Shown here piece by piece: positions 32,121-41,106 of a stretch of DNA of 64,000 nt. Location of the stretch: contig NZ_JAMYJR010000029.1 in the NCBI RefSeq assembly GCF_024137025.1, positions 1 to 64,000 of the forward strand, given 5' to 3'. A program made the position numbers and the translations under genes. The notes under the pieces are model-generated. The model saw only the letters and a program-made list of their open reading frames with translations. It was not told the origin of the DNA and ran no database searches. This DNA comes from Paractinoplanes aksuensis (GTDB taxonomy: Bacteria > Actinomycetota > Actinomycetes > Mycobacteriales > Micromonosporaceae). Position 1 is the first letter of the stretch. Every line of letters begins with the position of its first letter.

Positions 32121-33142
32121 CGGTAGCGCAGCATCGTGCCCACGTCGGCGGCCTCGGCGCGGGTCAGGATCAGGTGGGCCAGGGCCACGTCGAGGATCGA
32201 CAGGCCGCGGTGCCAGAACAGGATGCGCTCTTCGTCGCGCTCGCGGCCCGGCTTCTGCCCGCTGACGACCTCGCCGATCTGCGCGTACAGGCTGTCCTCG
32301 CTCAGCCGCCCGGTATCGACGTGCGCGCGCAGGCTGCCGAAGCGCCCCGACCGGGACTCGCGCCAGTCGTCGACGACCACCTTGTCCATCACGTCGAGCA
32401 GGTCGAGTTCCACCGCACTGATCGTGCCGTAGGGAACGACGAACGCGCCGGGCTTCACGGCCGCCGTACGCAATAGCGGTTCGGGTCTTTCCAGCCGGGA
32501 CGCCTCGACCAGGATGTCGGCGCCGTCGAACACCTCGTCGGCGGTCGCCACCGCGCGCACCGGCGTATCGGTGACCTCGCGCAGCCGGGCCGCGAAGGCC
32601 TCGCGCGACTCGGGCCGGCGGCTGGTGACCCGGATCTCCTCGAGCGGGAACAGGCTGTCGAGCATGGTGACGTTGGCGAACGCCGTGCCCCGCGCGCCGA
32701 CGTGCCCGAGGACCTTCGAATCCTTCCGGGCCAGATACTTCGCGCCCACGGCGGTCATGGCGCCCGTGCGCACCTCGGTGATCAGCGTCGCGTCCATGAT
32801 TGCCAGCGGCACGCCGTTGGTCGGATCGAAAACGGTCATCAGCGCGAGCTCGCTGGGCAGGCCCTGCTGGTAGTTCGGCACGAAGTCGCCGACCACCTTG
32901 ACCCCGCTCAGCCCCCGCTCGCCCAGGCTGTCGACGTGGCCCCGCAGCACGTTGAAGTGGCCCGTGCCCCCGTTGTTGGGGACGAGATGCGTACGGGGTT
33001 CGAACACGGTCTCGCCGCGGCCGTGCGCGGCCACCACGTCCTCGACGGCGCCGATCACGTCGGCCGCGCCCAGGTTCAGGGCGTCGATGTCGGCGCCGTT
33101 GAGAAACCGGAGCCAGATCTCCTGAATCATGTCATGCACCAT
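32117..33142 (-). CDS. Ornithine cyclodeaminase/mu-crystallin family protein
   Basis: A 341-aa NAD(P)-dependent enzyme of the OCD/mu-crystallin fold, which includes cyclodeaminases, ketimine reductases and alanine dehydrogenase. Conserved stretches are the substrate Arg/Lys region (LSGVKVVGDFVPN), MDATLITEVRTGAMTAVGAK and the dinucleotide loop LGHVGARGTAFANV. The start at 33142 follows AAGG by four bases. Overlap with the downstream lyase-family gene suggests that one product handles an imine or amino acid made by the other. A divergent RpiR regulator probably controls both. Confidence 0.88.
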   Translation of the reverse strand: MVHDMIQEIWLRFLNGADIDALNLGAADVIGAVEDVVAAHGRGETVFEPRTHLVPNNGGTGHFNVLRGHVDSLGERGLSGVKVVGDFVPNYQQGLPSELALMTVFDPTNGVPLAIMDATLITEVRTGAMTAVGAKYLARKDSKVLGHVGARGTAFANVTMLDSLFPLEEIRVTSRRPESREAFAARLREVTDTPVRAVATADEVFDGADILVEASRLERPEPLLRTAAVKPGAFVVPYGTISAVELDLLDVMDKVVVDDWRESRSGRFGSLRAHVDTGRLSEDSLYAQIGEVVSGQKPGRERDEERILFWHRGLSILDVALAHLILTRAEAADVGTMLRYR

Positions 33143-33155
33143 ATAGCCTTGGTGT

Positions 33156-33169
33156 TTCAGCGTATTCAG
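33156..33169. promoter_or_regulatory. Possible RpiR operator
   Basis: TTCAG occurs at 33156-33160 and 33165-33169, in TTTCAGCGTATTCAG, within the 46-bp gap between the divergent RpiR and OCD-like genes. RpiR-family sites are commonly short repeats of this type. The gap is so small that one bound protein would block both promoters. Confidence 0.35.
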
Positions 33170-33188
33170 GTTCTCTCTAGGCGGTGTT

Positions 33189-34004
33189 GTGACGTTTCGC
33201 GCCGAGGACTGGTTGCTCGACCTCGCGCAGCGCAACCGCCTGTCGCCCAGCCAGCGCCAGATCGTGCAGCGGATGCTCGGCATGTTCCCCGAGGTGGCGT
33301 TCCTGTCCACCATCGAGATCGCCGAGCGGGCCGGGGTCAGCCAGCCCACTGTCACGCGCCTGGCCACCGCGCTCGGCTTCGCCGGTTACCCCGAATTCCG
33401 TACGGCGATGCGGGAAGTGGTTCTGTCGGCGCCGGTCGCCCCGCGGCAGGGGGCCGTCGACTCGGTCGGGCAAGAGATCGACAACGTCACGGGCCTGCGG
33501 CGTGAGCTCGGCGGGGAGGCGATGGCCACGGCCGTACGCCTGCTCGCCGCGACCTCCCCGCTCGGCGTGATCGGCCTGCGGGCCTCGGCCGCGCTGGCCG
33601 ACTACTTCGGCTACTTCGCGCGCCGGGCCCTGCCCGCCGTGTCCGTGCACACCGACGCCGGCACCCTCGACGACGCCGTGCTGCAGTTGCACGAGCAGGG
33701 GGCGAGCGCGGTGCTGGTGTTCGCCATGCCGCGCTACCCGGCCGCCACCGTCGCCGCCATCGGCCTGGCCCGGCAGCTCGGACTGGCCACGGTGGTCGTG
33801 GCCGACAGCCCGCTGGTCCCGTTCGCCGACGACGCCGACGCGCTGCTGGTGGCCCCCGTCGGCACCGGCCTCGTCTTCGACTCGCACGCGGCGGTCGTGG
33901 TGCTCGCGGTCAGCCTGCTCGACGCGATCGCCGGCACCGACCCGCAGCGCACCCAGCAGCGGCTCGAGGCCCACGAGTCGCTCATCGACCGGTGGGCCCT
34001 GTGA
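33189..34004 (+). CDS. MurR/RpiR family transcriptional regulator
   Basis: A 271-aa regulator. The N-terminal HTH-6 domain (about 1-80) includes FLSTIEIAERAGVSQPTVTR. The SIS domain (about 100-250) normally binds a phosphosugar, but in many actinobacterial members senses amino-acid-related metabolites; GLRASAALADYFGYFARRAL and VLVFAMPRYPAATVA are its recognisable parts. The GTG start is 46 bp from the divergent OCD-like/lyase operon, its probable target. Confidence 0.9.
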   Translation: MTFRAEDWLLDLAQRNRLSPSQRQIVQRMLGMFPEVAFLSTIEIAERAGVSQPTVTRLATALGFAGYPEFRTAMREVVLSAPVAPRQGAVDSVGQEIDNVTGLRRELGGEAMATAVRLLAATSPLGVIGLRASAALADYFGYFARRALPAVSVHTDAGTLDDAVLQLHEQGASAVLVFAMPRYPAATVAAIGLARQLGLATVVVADSPLVPFADDADALLVAPVGTGLVFDSHAAVVVLAVSLLDAIAGTDPQRTQQRLEAHESLIDRWAL

Positions 34005-34007
34005 CTG

Positions 34008-34682
34008 CTACTCGCACTTCTCGCCCGGACCCCAGTCCCGCCAGACCAGCTTGAACCCGTCGCCCTGGTGCTCGTAGCGGTAGAAGAGCTTCAGGTCGGG
34101 GCAGGCCCGGGTGCCCTTCGGGCTGGTGCCGTACGCCTTGACCCCGATCATGCCGGCGTTGATGCTCAGCCCGGTCACGACCGGCTCGTCCTCCTTGTGC
34201 CGCTCGGTCAGCAGCGGCTGCCCGATCCGCTTCGGACGCACCGGGTCGGACGCCCCGTCGAACACCTCGATCGTCGACGGCCAGTACGAGGTCGACGCCT
34301 CACAGGTGCGCGCGACGATCGTGTCGGCCCGGCCGTCGCCGGTGACGTCACCCTCGAGGACCTGCTGGATCTCGACCTTCTGCCCCTTGTTCGGGCACGC
34401 CTCGACGAGCCGGGCCCAGGCCGGTCTCGCCTCTTCCGTCTCCTTCGGCGGCGGCGGCGCCGTCGTCGTCGTCTTCTTGACAGGCGCCGGCTTGGTCGTG
34501 GTGGGAGCGGCCGCGCCGGCTCCACCGGTGGCCGGGTTCCGGCCGATGCCGCTGTCGGCACTGGCCGTCGTCCTCGGCGCCGCGTTGTCGTTGGTGCTGC
34601 CGGCCTGCGCGCATCCCGCCGTGGCCAGGACGGCGACCGCCGCCAGCAGTACTGATCCCCGTGTGACATCCATGCCGGTCAC
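34008..34682 (-). CDS. Lipoprotein with FG-GAP/VCBS-like repeat
   Basis: A 224-aa exported protein with a signal peptide and lipobox LATAGC, then a long Thr/Pro/Ala-rich spacer (about 30-85) and a globular domain. The motif GDVTGDGRADTIVAR resembles an FG-GAP or VCBS calcium-loop repeat. Three further Cys in the globular domain may pair. Function is unknown. An internal ATG three codons downstream is an equally good start. Its 3' end is three bases from that of the RpiR gene. Confidence 0.65.
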   Translation of the reverse strand: MTGMDVTRGSVLLAAVAVLATAGCAQAGSTNDNAAPRTTASADSGIGRNPATGGAGAAAPTTTKPAPVKKTTTTAPPPPKETEEARPAWARLVEACPNKGQKVEIQQVLEGDVTGDGRADTIVARTCEASTSYWPSTIEVFDGASDPVRPKRIGQPLLTERHKEDEPVVTGLSINAGMIGVKAYGTSPKGTRACPDLKLFYRYEHQGDGFKLVWRDWGPGEKCE

Positions 34683-34786
34683 GCTACGGAGAGCCGCGGG
34701 AACTCTGATCCCCCCTTCATGCCACCCCGTCCGGGATCGGCTGGGCGGTGGATGCTGCGGCGGCGGAAGGGTCTTATGGTGATCGC

Positions 34787-35134
34787 GTGAGTGAACAGCC
34801 GGTGACCACTGGCGGTTCGGCCGGCGTGGTCGAGGTGCGCACGGCGGACGACGGCAGTGTGATCATCCTGCTGCGCGGCGGCGTCGGCCCGGAGTGCGCG
34901 GTCGAGCTGCGCCAGCTGGTCGTGCGCACGGTCCGGCGGGTCCGGCCGTTGCGGCTGGTCGTCGATCTGACCGAGGTCGTCACGCTCGACCCGATCAACG
35001 TGGGCACGCTGATCGCGGCCTGCCTGCTCGGCGAGGACCACGCGGTGGCCGTCTTCCTGGTCAACCCGGGCCCCGAACTCGCCTCGCGCCTGGCCCTGGC
35101 CGGCGTGCCCGAGGGGTCGGTCATCCGAGGCTGA
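34787..35134 (+). CDS. STAS domain protein (anti-anti-sigma-like)
   Basis: A 115-aa single STAS domain, as in anti-sigma-factor antagonists. The beta-alpha pattern is clear: VIILLRGGVGPECAVELRQL then RLVVDLTEVVTLDPINVGTL. In typical antagonists the helix after DLT begins with a phosphorylated Ser (DSSG). Here the site reads LDPINVG without Ser or Thr, so this protein is probably not controlled by phosphorylation there. No anti-sigma kinase gene is adjacent. The GTG start is chosen over an upstream ATG. Confidence 0.75.
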   Translation: MSEQPVTTGGSAGVVEVRTADDGSVIILLRGGVGPECAVELRQLVVRTVRRVRPLRLVVDLTEVVTLDPINVGTLIAACLLGEDHAVAVFLVNPGPELASRLALAGVPEGSVIRG

Positions 35135-35157
35135 CCAGGGACGGGCTGACAGCCTGA

Positions 35158-36816
35158 TCAGTGGCCGCGGAACGCCTCCTCCAGCCACCAGGACGGGCGG
35201 CCGGCGGCGACCTTGGCGTCGACCAGCATCGGGACCTCGCGCGGGCCGGCCAGCCAGGCGGCGACCGGGGCCAGATCGGCCGGATGGCGTACGGTCACGG
35301 CCTCGCAGCCATAACCGCGGGCGATCGCGGCCAGGTCGGTCTCGGGGAACGTAACCGTGGCCAAGGGGTGGCCGTGCGGCCCGAAGTGGTGCACCTCGGC
35401 CCCGTACGCCTCATCGTTGTAGATCACGATCAGCAGGCCCAGGCCGAGGCGGCGCACCGTTTCCAGCTCGGCGATGCTCATCAGGAAGCCGCCGTCGCCG
35501 CAGGCCGCCACGGGCACGCGGCCGGGTGCGGCCAGGGCGGCGCCGAGCGCGCTGGCCAGGCCCAGGCCGATCGACTGGAACGCCTGGGTGAAGCAGAAGC
35601 CGCGCTGATCCGGAACGGACAGGTACGTCGACGGGTAGCCCATGAAGTTGCCGGAGTCGACGGCCACGACGCGTTCGCGCGGGATCAGGTCGTCGAGCGC
35701 GATGCTCAACGTCCGCGGGTCGATGTGGGTGGCGTCGCCGTCGTCGTCGTACGACACGTCGCGCCACCGGCCCTCGGCGACGATCCGCTCCAGGACATCG
35801 GCGGTGCGGTAACCGGCCCTCTCTCCCGGCACCGACGGAAACCGCGATTCCGGCGGCTCCACACCCGCCGTGGCGTTCAGCAGGGCCTGGGCCGTGGCGG
35901 CGACATCGCCGGTGACGCCCAGGGTGACTGCATGGTGGGTGCCCGGCTCGAGGTCGACCTGCACGACCGTCGCCCTTTCGAGCAGCCGACCGTGCCGGGT
36001 GGTCCACATGTTCAGCGATGCGCCCCACGCCACCACGACGTCGGCGGCTCCGATCAGATCGGCCGCCAGCGGGGTGGCGAAACCGCCCGACACGTCCAGG
36101 CTCCACGGGTTTCCCGCGAACAACCCGCGGGCCACGGCTGAGGTGGCGAGCAGCGCCCCGTAGGCGGCGGCCAGCGCCTCCAGCGGCGCACGCGCGTCGA
36201 GGGCGCCCCGGCCCGCGATGAACACCGGCCGTTCCGCGCCGGCCAACAGGTCGCGCAGCTCGCCGACGGCCTCGTCGGACGCGCGGGGTGGCGAGATCCG
36301 GACAGGCTCCGGCGGGGCGGTCAACTCGGCGGGCGTGGCCTGCACGTCCAGGGGCAGGTTGAGGACGACGGTTCGGCGCTCGTCGGCCGCCACGCGCCAG
36401 GCTCGTACGGTGTCGGCAACGGCGGTGGCCGCGCTGCGCACCCGCTCGCTCGACGCCCCCACGGCCACAGCCAGCGCGTCCTGGTCGACCCGGAAGTTCG
36501 ACCGCAGGGCCGAGGCAGCCGGCTCGGCGGCCAGAACAATCATCGGCGTACGGCTCTTGGCCGCCTCGGCCAGCCCGGTCATCGCGTTCGTGAGGCCACA
36601 CCCCTGATGCACGCTGACCAGCCCGACCTGCCCCGACACCCGGGCGAAGGCGTCGGCCGCGGTGGCCGCCCCGCCCTCGTGCCGGGTCGCCACGAACCGG
36701 ACGCCGTGCGCGACCAGCGCGTTGGTCACGTGGAAGTTGCCGCTGCCGACCACCCCGAACACGTGCGTCGCGCCGAGCCCGGCCAGGGTGGCCCCGACGA
36801 CCTCGGCGACGTTCAC
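35158..36816 (-). CDS. Thiamine-pyrophosphate enzyme, acetolactate-synthase-like
   Basis: A 552-aa TPP-dependent decarboxylase/lyase with three domains. The N-terminal PYR domain has the activating Glu in ATRHEGGAATAADAF. The central domain spans about 185-320. The C-terminal PP domain has the cofactor motif GDGGFLMSIAELETV ending in IYNDEAYGAE. It resembles the benzoylformate-decarboxylase/acetolactate-synthase group; the FAD-site residues of true acetolactate synthases are not evident. Its GTG overlaps the stop codon of the cyclase-family gene (GTGA), linking the two reactions. Confidence 0.88.
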   Translation of the reverse strand: MNVAEVVGATLAGLGATHVFGVVGSGNFHVTNALVAHGVRFVATRHEGGAATAADAFARVSGQVGLVSVHQGCGLTNAMTGLAEAAKSRTPMIVLAAEPAASALRSNFRVDQDALAVAVGASSERVRSAATAVADTVRAWRVAADERRTVVLNLPLDVQATPAELTAPPEPVRISPPRASDEAVGELRDLLAGAERPVFIAGRGALDARAPLEALAAAYGALLATSAVARGLFAGNPWSLDVSGGFATPLAADLIGAADVVVAWGASLNMWTTRHGRLLERATVVQVDLEPGTHHAVTLGVTGDVAATAQALLNATAGVEPPESRFPSVPGERAGYRTADVLERIVAEGRWRDVSYDDDGDATHIDPRTLSIALDDLIPRERVVAVDSGNFMGYPSTYLSVPDQRGFCFTQAFQSIGLGLASALGAALAAPGRVPVAACGDGGFLMSIAELETVRRLGLGLLIVIYNDEAYGAEVHHFGPHGHPLATVTFPETDLAAIARGYGCEAVTVRHPADLAPVAAWLAGPREVPMLVDAKVAAGRPSWWLEEAFRGH

Positions 36817-37586
36817 CGTTCGACCAGGGCCAGCACCCGCGTCGGACTGCCCGAGCCGCCCACGATGGGCAGCGGCGCGGCGATCACGACAGCGCCGGTG
36901 GGCGGGAGGACGGCCAGATTCTGCAGCTGGGTCAGGCCGTACTTGCCCGCCCCGAGCACGTACGAATGGCAGGGGAACGCCGGGTCGAACCCGAACGCCT
37001 GCCCCGCATCGGTGCCGACCGTCTCGACCCCGACGCCGATGACCGGCGCCTCCTCGGCCAGCCACTTGGCACACTCGACCGAGATGCCCGGCGTGTGCGG
37101 CCCGGTGTCGTTCGCGTTGAGATAGTCGGCCTGGCCGGCGGAACGGGCGTCCCACCCCGTACGCACCAGAAGCCACCCACCGGCCGGAAGCGCCCCGTGC
37201 GTGGCCTCCCAGGCCCGGACATCGGCGATCTCGAGCAAAAAGTCGTGGTCGTCGGCCACCCGCTCCGACACGTCGATGACCGCCGCCGGCGCGACCAGTT
37301 CCATGGGCGGGATCTGCGAGACGTCCCGGCCGTCCTTGGCAGTCACCCAATGCACCGGCGCATCGAGGTGCGTGCCGGTGTGCTCCCCCGTGTGAATGTT
37401 GTTCCAGTACCAGGCCGGCCCCCGGTCGTCGTACCGGCTGATCTCCTCCAGACCAAACGGGATCGTGTTCGCGAACGGCGGCGGCAACTGCAGAATCGGC
37501 GTCTCACTGGACAACGGCGCAGTCAGGTCCACAACCTCCACCGACCCGGTCCGCACCGCGTCCACCAGCTGACTGAGAATGCCCAC
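36813..37586 (-). CDS. Cyclase family protein (kynurenine-formamidase-like)
   Basis: A 257-aa metal-dependent hydrolase of the cyclase/KynB family. The motif HTGEHTGTHLDAPVHW carries the metal ligands HxGTHxDxP. Further conserved parts are LLVRTGWDAR and HTPGISVECAKWLAE. KynB cleaves N-formylkynurenine, but many relatives hydrolyse isatin or other amides. It is the first gene of a pair with the TPP enzyme, so a short acid-degrading pathway is plausible. No tryptophan dioxygenase is in the window. Confidence 0.85.
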   Translation of the reverse strand: MGILSQLVDAVRTGSVEVVDLTAPLSSETPILQLPPPFANTIPFGLEEISRYDDRGPAWYWNNIHTGEHTGTHLDAPVHWVTAKDGRDVSQIPPMELVAPAAVIDVSERVADDHDFLLEIADVRAWEATHGALPAGGWLLVRTGWDARSAGQADYLNANDTGPHTPGISVECAKWLAEEAPVIGVGVETVGTDAGQAFGFDPAFPCHSYVLGAGKYGLTQLQNLAVLPPTGAVVIAAPLPIVGGSGSPTRVLALVER

Positions 37587-37635
37587 GACTGCTCCGCCCT
37601 GTGATCACCGCCACGACGCGAGCAGACTACGACGC

Positions 37636-38247
37636 TCACTGGCCGGCTGGGTAGGGCGTCGCGGCCAGGGCGTGGGCCAGGTGGGCGGCGTTGGCGGCGA
37701 GGTCCTTGACCGAGGCGCCGGTGGTGTCGGGCTTGGGGCCGGCGTCTTTGTAGTCGACTTTGCCCAGGGCCTCGCCGACCCAGTAGGCGGAGCCGGCGGC
37801 GGGGATGGTGAAGCCGACGTCGTTGAGGGCCTGGATGACCTCGGCGACGGTGTGGTGGGCGCCGTCCTCGTTGCCGACGACGCCGACTGCGGCGACCTTG
37901 TCGTACATGGAGGGGCGGCCGCGGGCGTCGGTCTCCGACAGTTCGGCGTCGAGGCGTTCCAGCACCATTTTGGCCACGCTGGAAGGCTGGCCCAGCCAGA
38001 TGGGGGTGGCGATGACCAGGATCTGGGCGGCCAGGATCTTTTCCCGGACGGCGGGCCAGCCGTCGCCGTCGCCCTCGTCGGTGCTCACGCCGAACTTGAT
38101 GTTCTGGTCGGCCACGCGGATCAGGTCGCCGTCCACGTCGTGGTCGGCCAGGGCGTCGAGGATCTGGCGGCCCAGCAGGTCGCTGCTCGATTCCTGCGGG
38201 CCCGACTTGAGGGAACAGCCCAGCACCAGGGCACGCAACGTTGTCAT
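37636..38247 (-). CDS. NADPH-dependent FMN reductase / flavodoxin-fold protein
   Basis: A 203-aa flavodoxin-like reductase. The N-terminal phosphate loop region is VLGCSLKSGPQESSSD, and the flavin-contacting loop ATPIWLGQPSSVAK matches the NADPH-dependent FMN reductase family. GVVGNEDGAHH is the second flavin loop. It stands alone, 30 bp upstream of nothing on its strand and following the exporter operon, and may supply reduced flavin or reduce quinones. Confidence 0.85.
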   Translation of the reverse strand: MTTLRALVLGCSLKSGPQESSSDLLGRQILDALADHDVDGDLIRVADQNIKFGVSTDEGDGDGWPAVREKILAAQILVIATPIWLGQPSSVAKMVLERLDAELSETDARGRPSMYDKVAAVGVVGNEDGAHHTVAEVIQALNDVGFTIPAAGSAYWVGEALGKVDYKDAGPKPDTTGASVKDLAANAAHLAHALAATPYPAGQ

Positions 38248-38276
38248 GGTCCGGTGCGTGCCCGGTGCGGGGGCGA

Positions 38277-39428
38277 TCAAACTCCCTGCAGGGCCTCGGT
38301 GGGCAGCAACCGGGCCGCGCGCATGGCCGGGTAGAGGCCGGCCACCACCCCGATGACCAGGGCGCCGGCCAGGCCTGCGACGACGGTCCAAGCCGGTACG
38401 ACCGGGGGCCAGCCCTGGTACCACGCGTACCCCGCCGTCGCCGCCAGGCCGGCGGCCGCGCCGGTGATGCCGCCCAGCAGGGACAGGATTGTCGATTCGG
38501 TGAGGAACTGCAGGCGGATGTGGCTGCGGTGCGCGCCCAGGGCCCGGCGCAGGCCGATCTCGCGGCGGCGTTCCAGCACGGCGACGATCATCGTGTTGGC
38601 CACGCCGACACCGCCGACGAGCAGGGACACCCCGGCCAGGGCCAGCAGCAGGGAGCCGAACGTCTCGGCGGCCGCCCGCTTGGCTGTGAGGGCGTCCGAG
38701 GGGCGGCTGACCTGCACCAGTCCGGGCAACGCGGGGTTGATGGTGGCGGGCAGGACCGCGCGCACGTCCTCCAGGGCGCGCTCCTGGCAGCGTACGTAAA
38801 GCACTGTGGGGTGGCCGTCGAAGGCGAGCAGGCTGCGCGCGGCGGCCCAGCCGACGATCACCGACTGGTCGAGGTCGGGGGCCAGCGGCACCGGCTCGAG
38901 CGTGCCGATCACGGTGAACCAGCGGTTGCCGATGCTCACCTGCGGGGGTGAGCCCAGGCGGGCGGCGGCCTCGGCGCCCAGTACGACCGTCGGGAACGCC
39001 GCGGTCGAGGCCGTGAGGAAGCTGCCGCGGGCGACCTGGCCGTTGACCGCGGCCAGCAGGTCGGTGCGGCCGGCCAGCACCGTGAGGCCCGAGCCGTCGA
39101 ACGGGTCGACCAGATCCGAGCGGCGCACCACGGCGTGCACGTTGGCCACCGCGCTGACCTCGGTCACGGGAGCCACCCGGGCGACCATGTCGACCGACTC
39201 GGCCGGCAGCGGCGACGGTTGACCGCCGGCCGAGACGGGGGCGGCCCGCAGCATGTTGCTGCCCAGGGCGGCCAGGCGGTCGTCGAGCGCCTTCTGGCTG
39301 GCGGCCGGGATGCCGGTGACGACGATCATCGTGGCCACGCCGATGGCGATGCCCAGCGCGGACATGGCGGCCCGGGCCTTGCGGGCGCGCACCCCCTGCA
39401 GGCCCAGGTCGAGCAGGTCGAGGATCAC
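38277..39428 (-). CDS. MacB-like ABC exporter permease (FtsX domain)
   Basis: A 383-aa permease of the MacB/FtsX type. It has one N-terminal helix (about 20-40), a large extracytoplasmic domain (about 45-250) and three C-terminal helices (about 265-290, 310-335, 345-370). [20 protein letters not shown] is the conserved cytoplasmic loop before the last helices. Its start overlaps the ATPase stop by 4 bp. The likely role is export of a peptide, lipid or drug across the membrane with the neighbouring ATPase and adaptor. Confidence 0.92.
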   Translation of the reverse strand: MILDLLDLGLQGVRARKARAAMSALGIAIGVATMIVVTGIPAASQKALDDRLAALGSNMLRAAPVSAGGQPSPLPAESVDMVARVAPVTEVSAVANVHAVVRRSDLVDPFDGSGLTVLAGRTDLLAAVNGQVARGSFLTASTAAFPTVVLGAEAAARLGSPPQVSIGNRWFTVIGTLEPVPLAPDLDQSVIVGWAAARSLLAFDGHPTVLYVRCQERALEDVRAVLPATINPALPGLVQVSRPSDALTAKRAAAETFGSLLLALAGVSLLVGGVGVANTMIVAVLERRREIGLRRALGAHRSHIRLQFLTESTILSLLGGITGAAAGLAATAGYAWYQGWPPVVPAWTVVAGLAGALVIGVVAGLYPAMRAARLLPTEALQGV

Positions 39429-40087
39429 CGAATCACCCGGCCGTCGTGCATGACCACCTGGCGGGGGAGGCGGGCCGCGATGTCGCGGTCGTGGGTGATC
39501 ACCACGATGGTCGCGCCCTCGGCGTTGAGCGTGGTCAGCAGGGCGAGCACGGCCTCGCCGTTGGCCGAGTCGAGCGCGCCGGTGGGCTCGTCGGCCAGCA
39601 CCAGGTCGGGCGAGCCGGCCAGGGCACGGGCGATGGCCACCCGCTGTTTCTCGCCGCCGGAGAGCTGGTGCGGGCGGTGGCCGAGCCGGTGGGTGAGGCC
39701 GACCCGGTCCAGGGCCTGGGTCGCGAGCTCCCGCCGGCGGCGGCGCGGCACACCGGCGTACAGCAGACCGGTCTGGACGTTCTCGACCGCGGTGAGCGTG
39801 TCGGCCAGGTGGAACTGCTGGAAGACGAACCCGAGGCGGCGGGCCCGCAGCGTGGAGAGAGCGCCGTCTTTGTACGTCGTCACATCGTCGCCGCCGAGGC
39901 GGATCGTGCCGGTCGTCGGACGGTCGAGCGTGCCCATGACGTTGAGCAGCGTCGATTTGCCGGAGCCGGACGGGCCGACCACTCCCACCAGTTCGCCGCG
40001 GCTGATCGTCAATGTGACGTCGTCGAGGGCTTTCACGCCGCCGGGGTAGACCCGGCTGACCCCGGCGAGATCCAGGACGGCGGTCAC
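39425..40087 (-). CDS. MacB/LolD-type ABC exporter ATPase
   Basis: A 220-aa stand-alone ATPase. Walker A is GPSGSGKST, the Q-loop [10 protein letters not shown], the signature [15 protein letters not shown], Walker [13 protein letters not shown] and the H-loop VVITHDRD. It couples to the FtsX-domain permease downstream. Both its ends overlap neighbours by 4 bp, consistent with an operon of adaptor, ATPase and permease. Confidence 0.93.
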   Translation of the reverse strand: MTAVLDLAGVSRVYPGGVKALDDVTLTISRGELVGVVGPSGSGKSTLLNVMGTLDRPTTGTIRLGGDDVTTYKDGALSTLRARRLGFVFQQFHLADTLTAVENVQTGLLYAGVPRRRRRELATQALDRVGLTHRLGHRPHQLSGGEKQRVAIARALAGSPDLVLADEPTGALDSANGEAVLALLTTLNAEGATIVVITHDRDIAARLPRQVVMHDGRVIR

Positions 40088-41106
40088 GGCGTGGTCACCA
40101 CGGTCGCGCCTTCGGTCAGCGCGGAACCGCTGACCTCGACCAGACCGCGCGCGAAGACACCGATCTTGGCCGGGACCAGCGAACCGTCGGGGCGTTGCAG
40201 GGCATATCCGCCCTCGCGCAGCGCCACCAGCGCGCCGACCGGGACGGCCAGCACGTTCCGGCGGGTGATCGTGGTCAGCCGCACCTGGACCGGGGCCGCG
40301 TCGTGATCGGCCTTCGCGGGCTTCACGACCACGGTCACTTCGGGTGGCGCGCCGTCCTGGGACTCACTCACCGTACGGCTGACGGCGGTGACACTGCCGG
40401 CCACCGACTTCCCGTCGGGCATCACGACAGTCACCTTCGTTCCCGTACGCACCGTGCCGGCTTCGGTCGGGCTCATGGGCACGGTGACGACCTTGGTCGT
40501 GCTTGTCATCGTCAGCACCGGCTCGGCCGCCGGATCGCCCAGCGCGGCGGTCACTGTGTCGACCCGCCCCGGGCCGTCGACGACGACCACCTGACCCGGT
40601 CGCAGGACGCCCGGCGTGGGCAGATCGAGGTGCTTCTGCCAGCGCTTCAGCGCGTCGAGCAACGGCTGATCGACTTCGGACGAATCGCGGGCCCAGGTGC
40701 GGTAACCGAGCGCGTTCAGGTTCCGCCGCAGCTGGCGGACGTCGCTGCCGGTCAGCCCGACCTTGTCGATCGCCCGGAACATCGGCGTGCTGCCGTAGAA
40801 CACGACCACCGGCTGGTCGTCGACGCGGAACAGCTTCTTTCCCCGCGTCACCGACGTGCCGGCCGCGGGGAGCTTGGTGATCACCCCGTCGCCCGCGCCC
40901 TTGAGCGTGCGCGCCGAGCCGAACCCGAGCGTGCCCGGCAGCAGTCGCGCGTCGGTCAGGTCGACCCGTTCGATCTGTGTTGTGGCCAGGACCGGCTCGA
41001 CCTCGGACGAGGCCGGCGCCGGCCGGTGGCGCACCACGGCGTACGCCCCGCCGCCGACCAGCAGCACCGCCGCCACGACCGGGGCGACGACCCTACTTCT
41101 TCCCAC
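40084..41106 (-). CDS. Efflux adaptor with peptidoglycan-binding domain
   Basis: A 340-aa MacA/HlyD-like adaptor. An N-terminal membrane anchor (about 4-22, [18 protein letters not shown]) is followed by a short barrel, then a PG_binding_1 domain ([20 protein letters not shown]) around residues 130-190 in place of the long coiled coil of Gram-negative adaptors, and C-terminal beta domains. This form is typical of actinobacterial MacB partners. The GTG start lies within the last codons of the upstream lipoprotein gene (14-bp overlap). Confidence 0.88.
   Translation of the reverse strand: MGRSRVVAPVVAAVLLVGGGAYAVVRHRPAPASSEVEPVLATTQIERVDLTDARLLPGTLGFGSARTLKGAGDGVITKLPAAGTSVTRGKKLFRVDDQPVVVFYGSTPMFRAIDKVGLTGSDVRQLRRNLNALGYRTWARDSSEVDQPLLDALKRWQKHLDLPTPGVLRPGQVVVVDGPGRVDTVTAALGDPAAEPVLTMTSTTKVVTVPMSPTEAGTVRTGTKVTVVMPDGKSVAGSVTAVSRTVSESQDGAPPEVTVVVKPAKADHDAAPVQVRLTTITRRNVLAVPVGALVALREGGYALQRPDGSLVPAKIGVFARGLVEVSGSALTEGATVVTTP

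Noticed and set aside
32996-33009. tRNA T-arm-like GGGGTTCGAACACG
   Set aside because: It lies inside the OCD-like coding sequence and no cloverleaf can be built around it.
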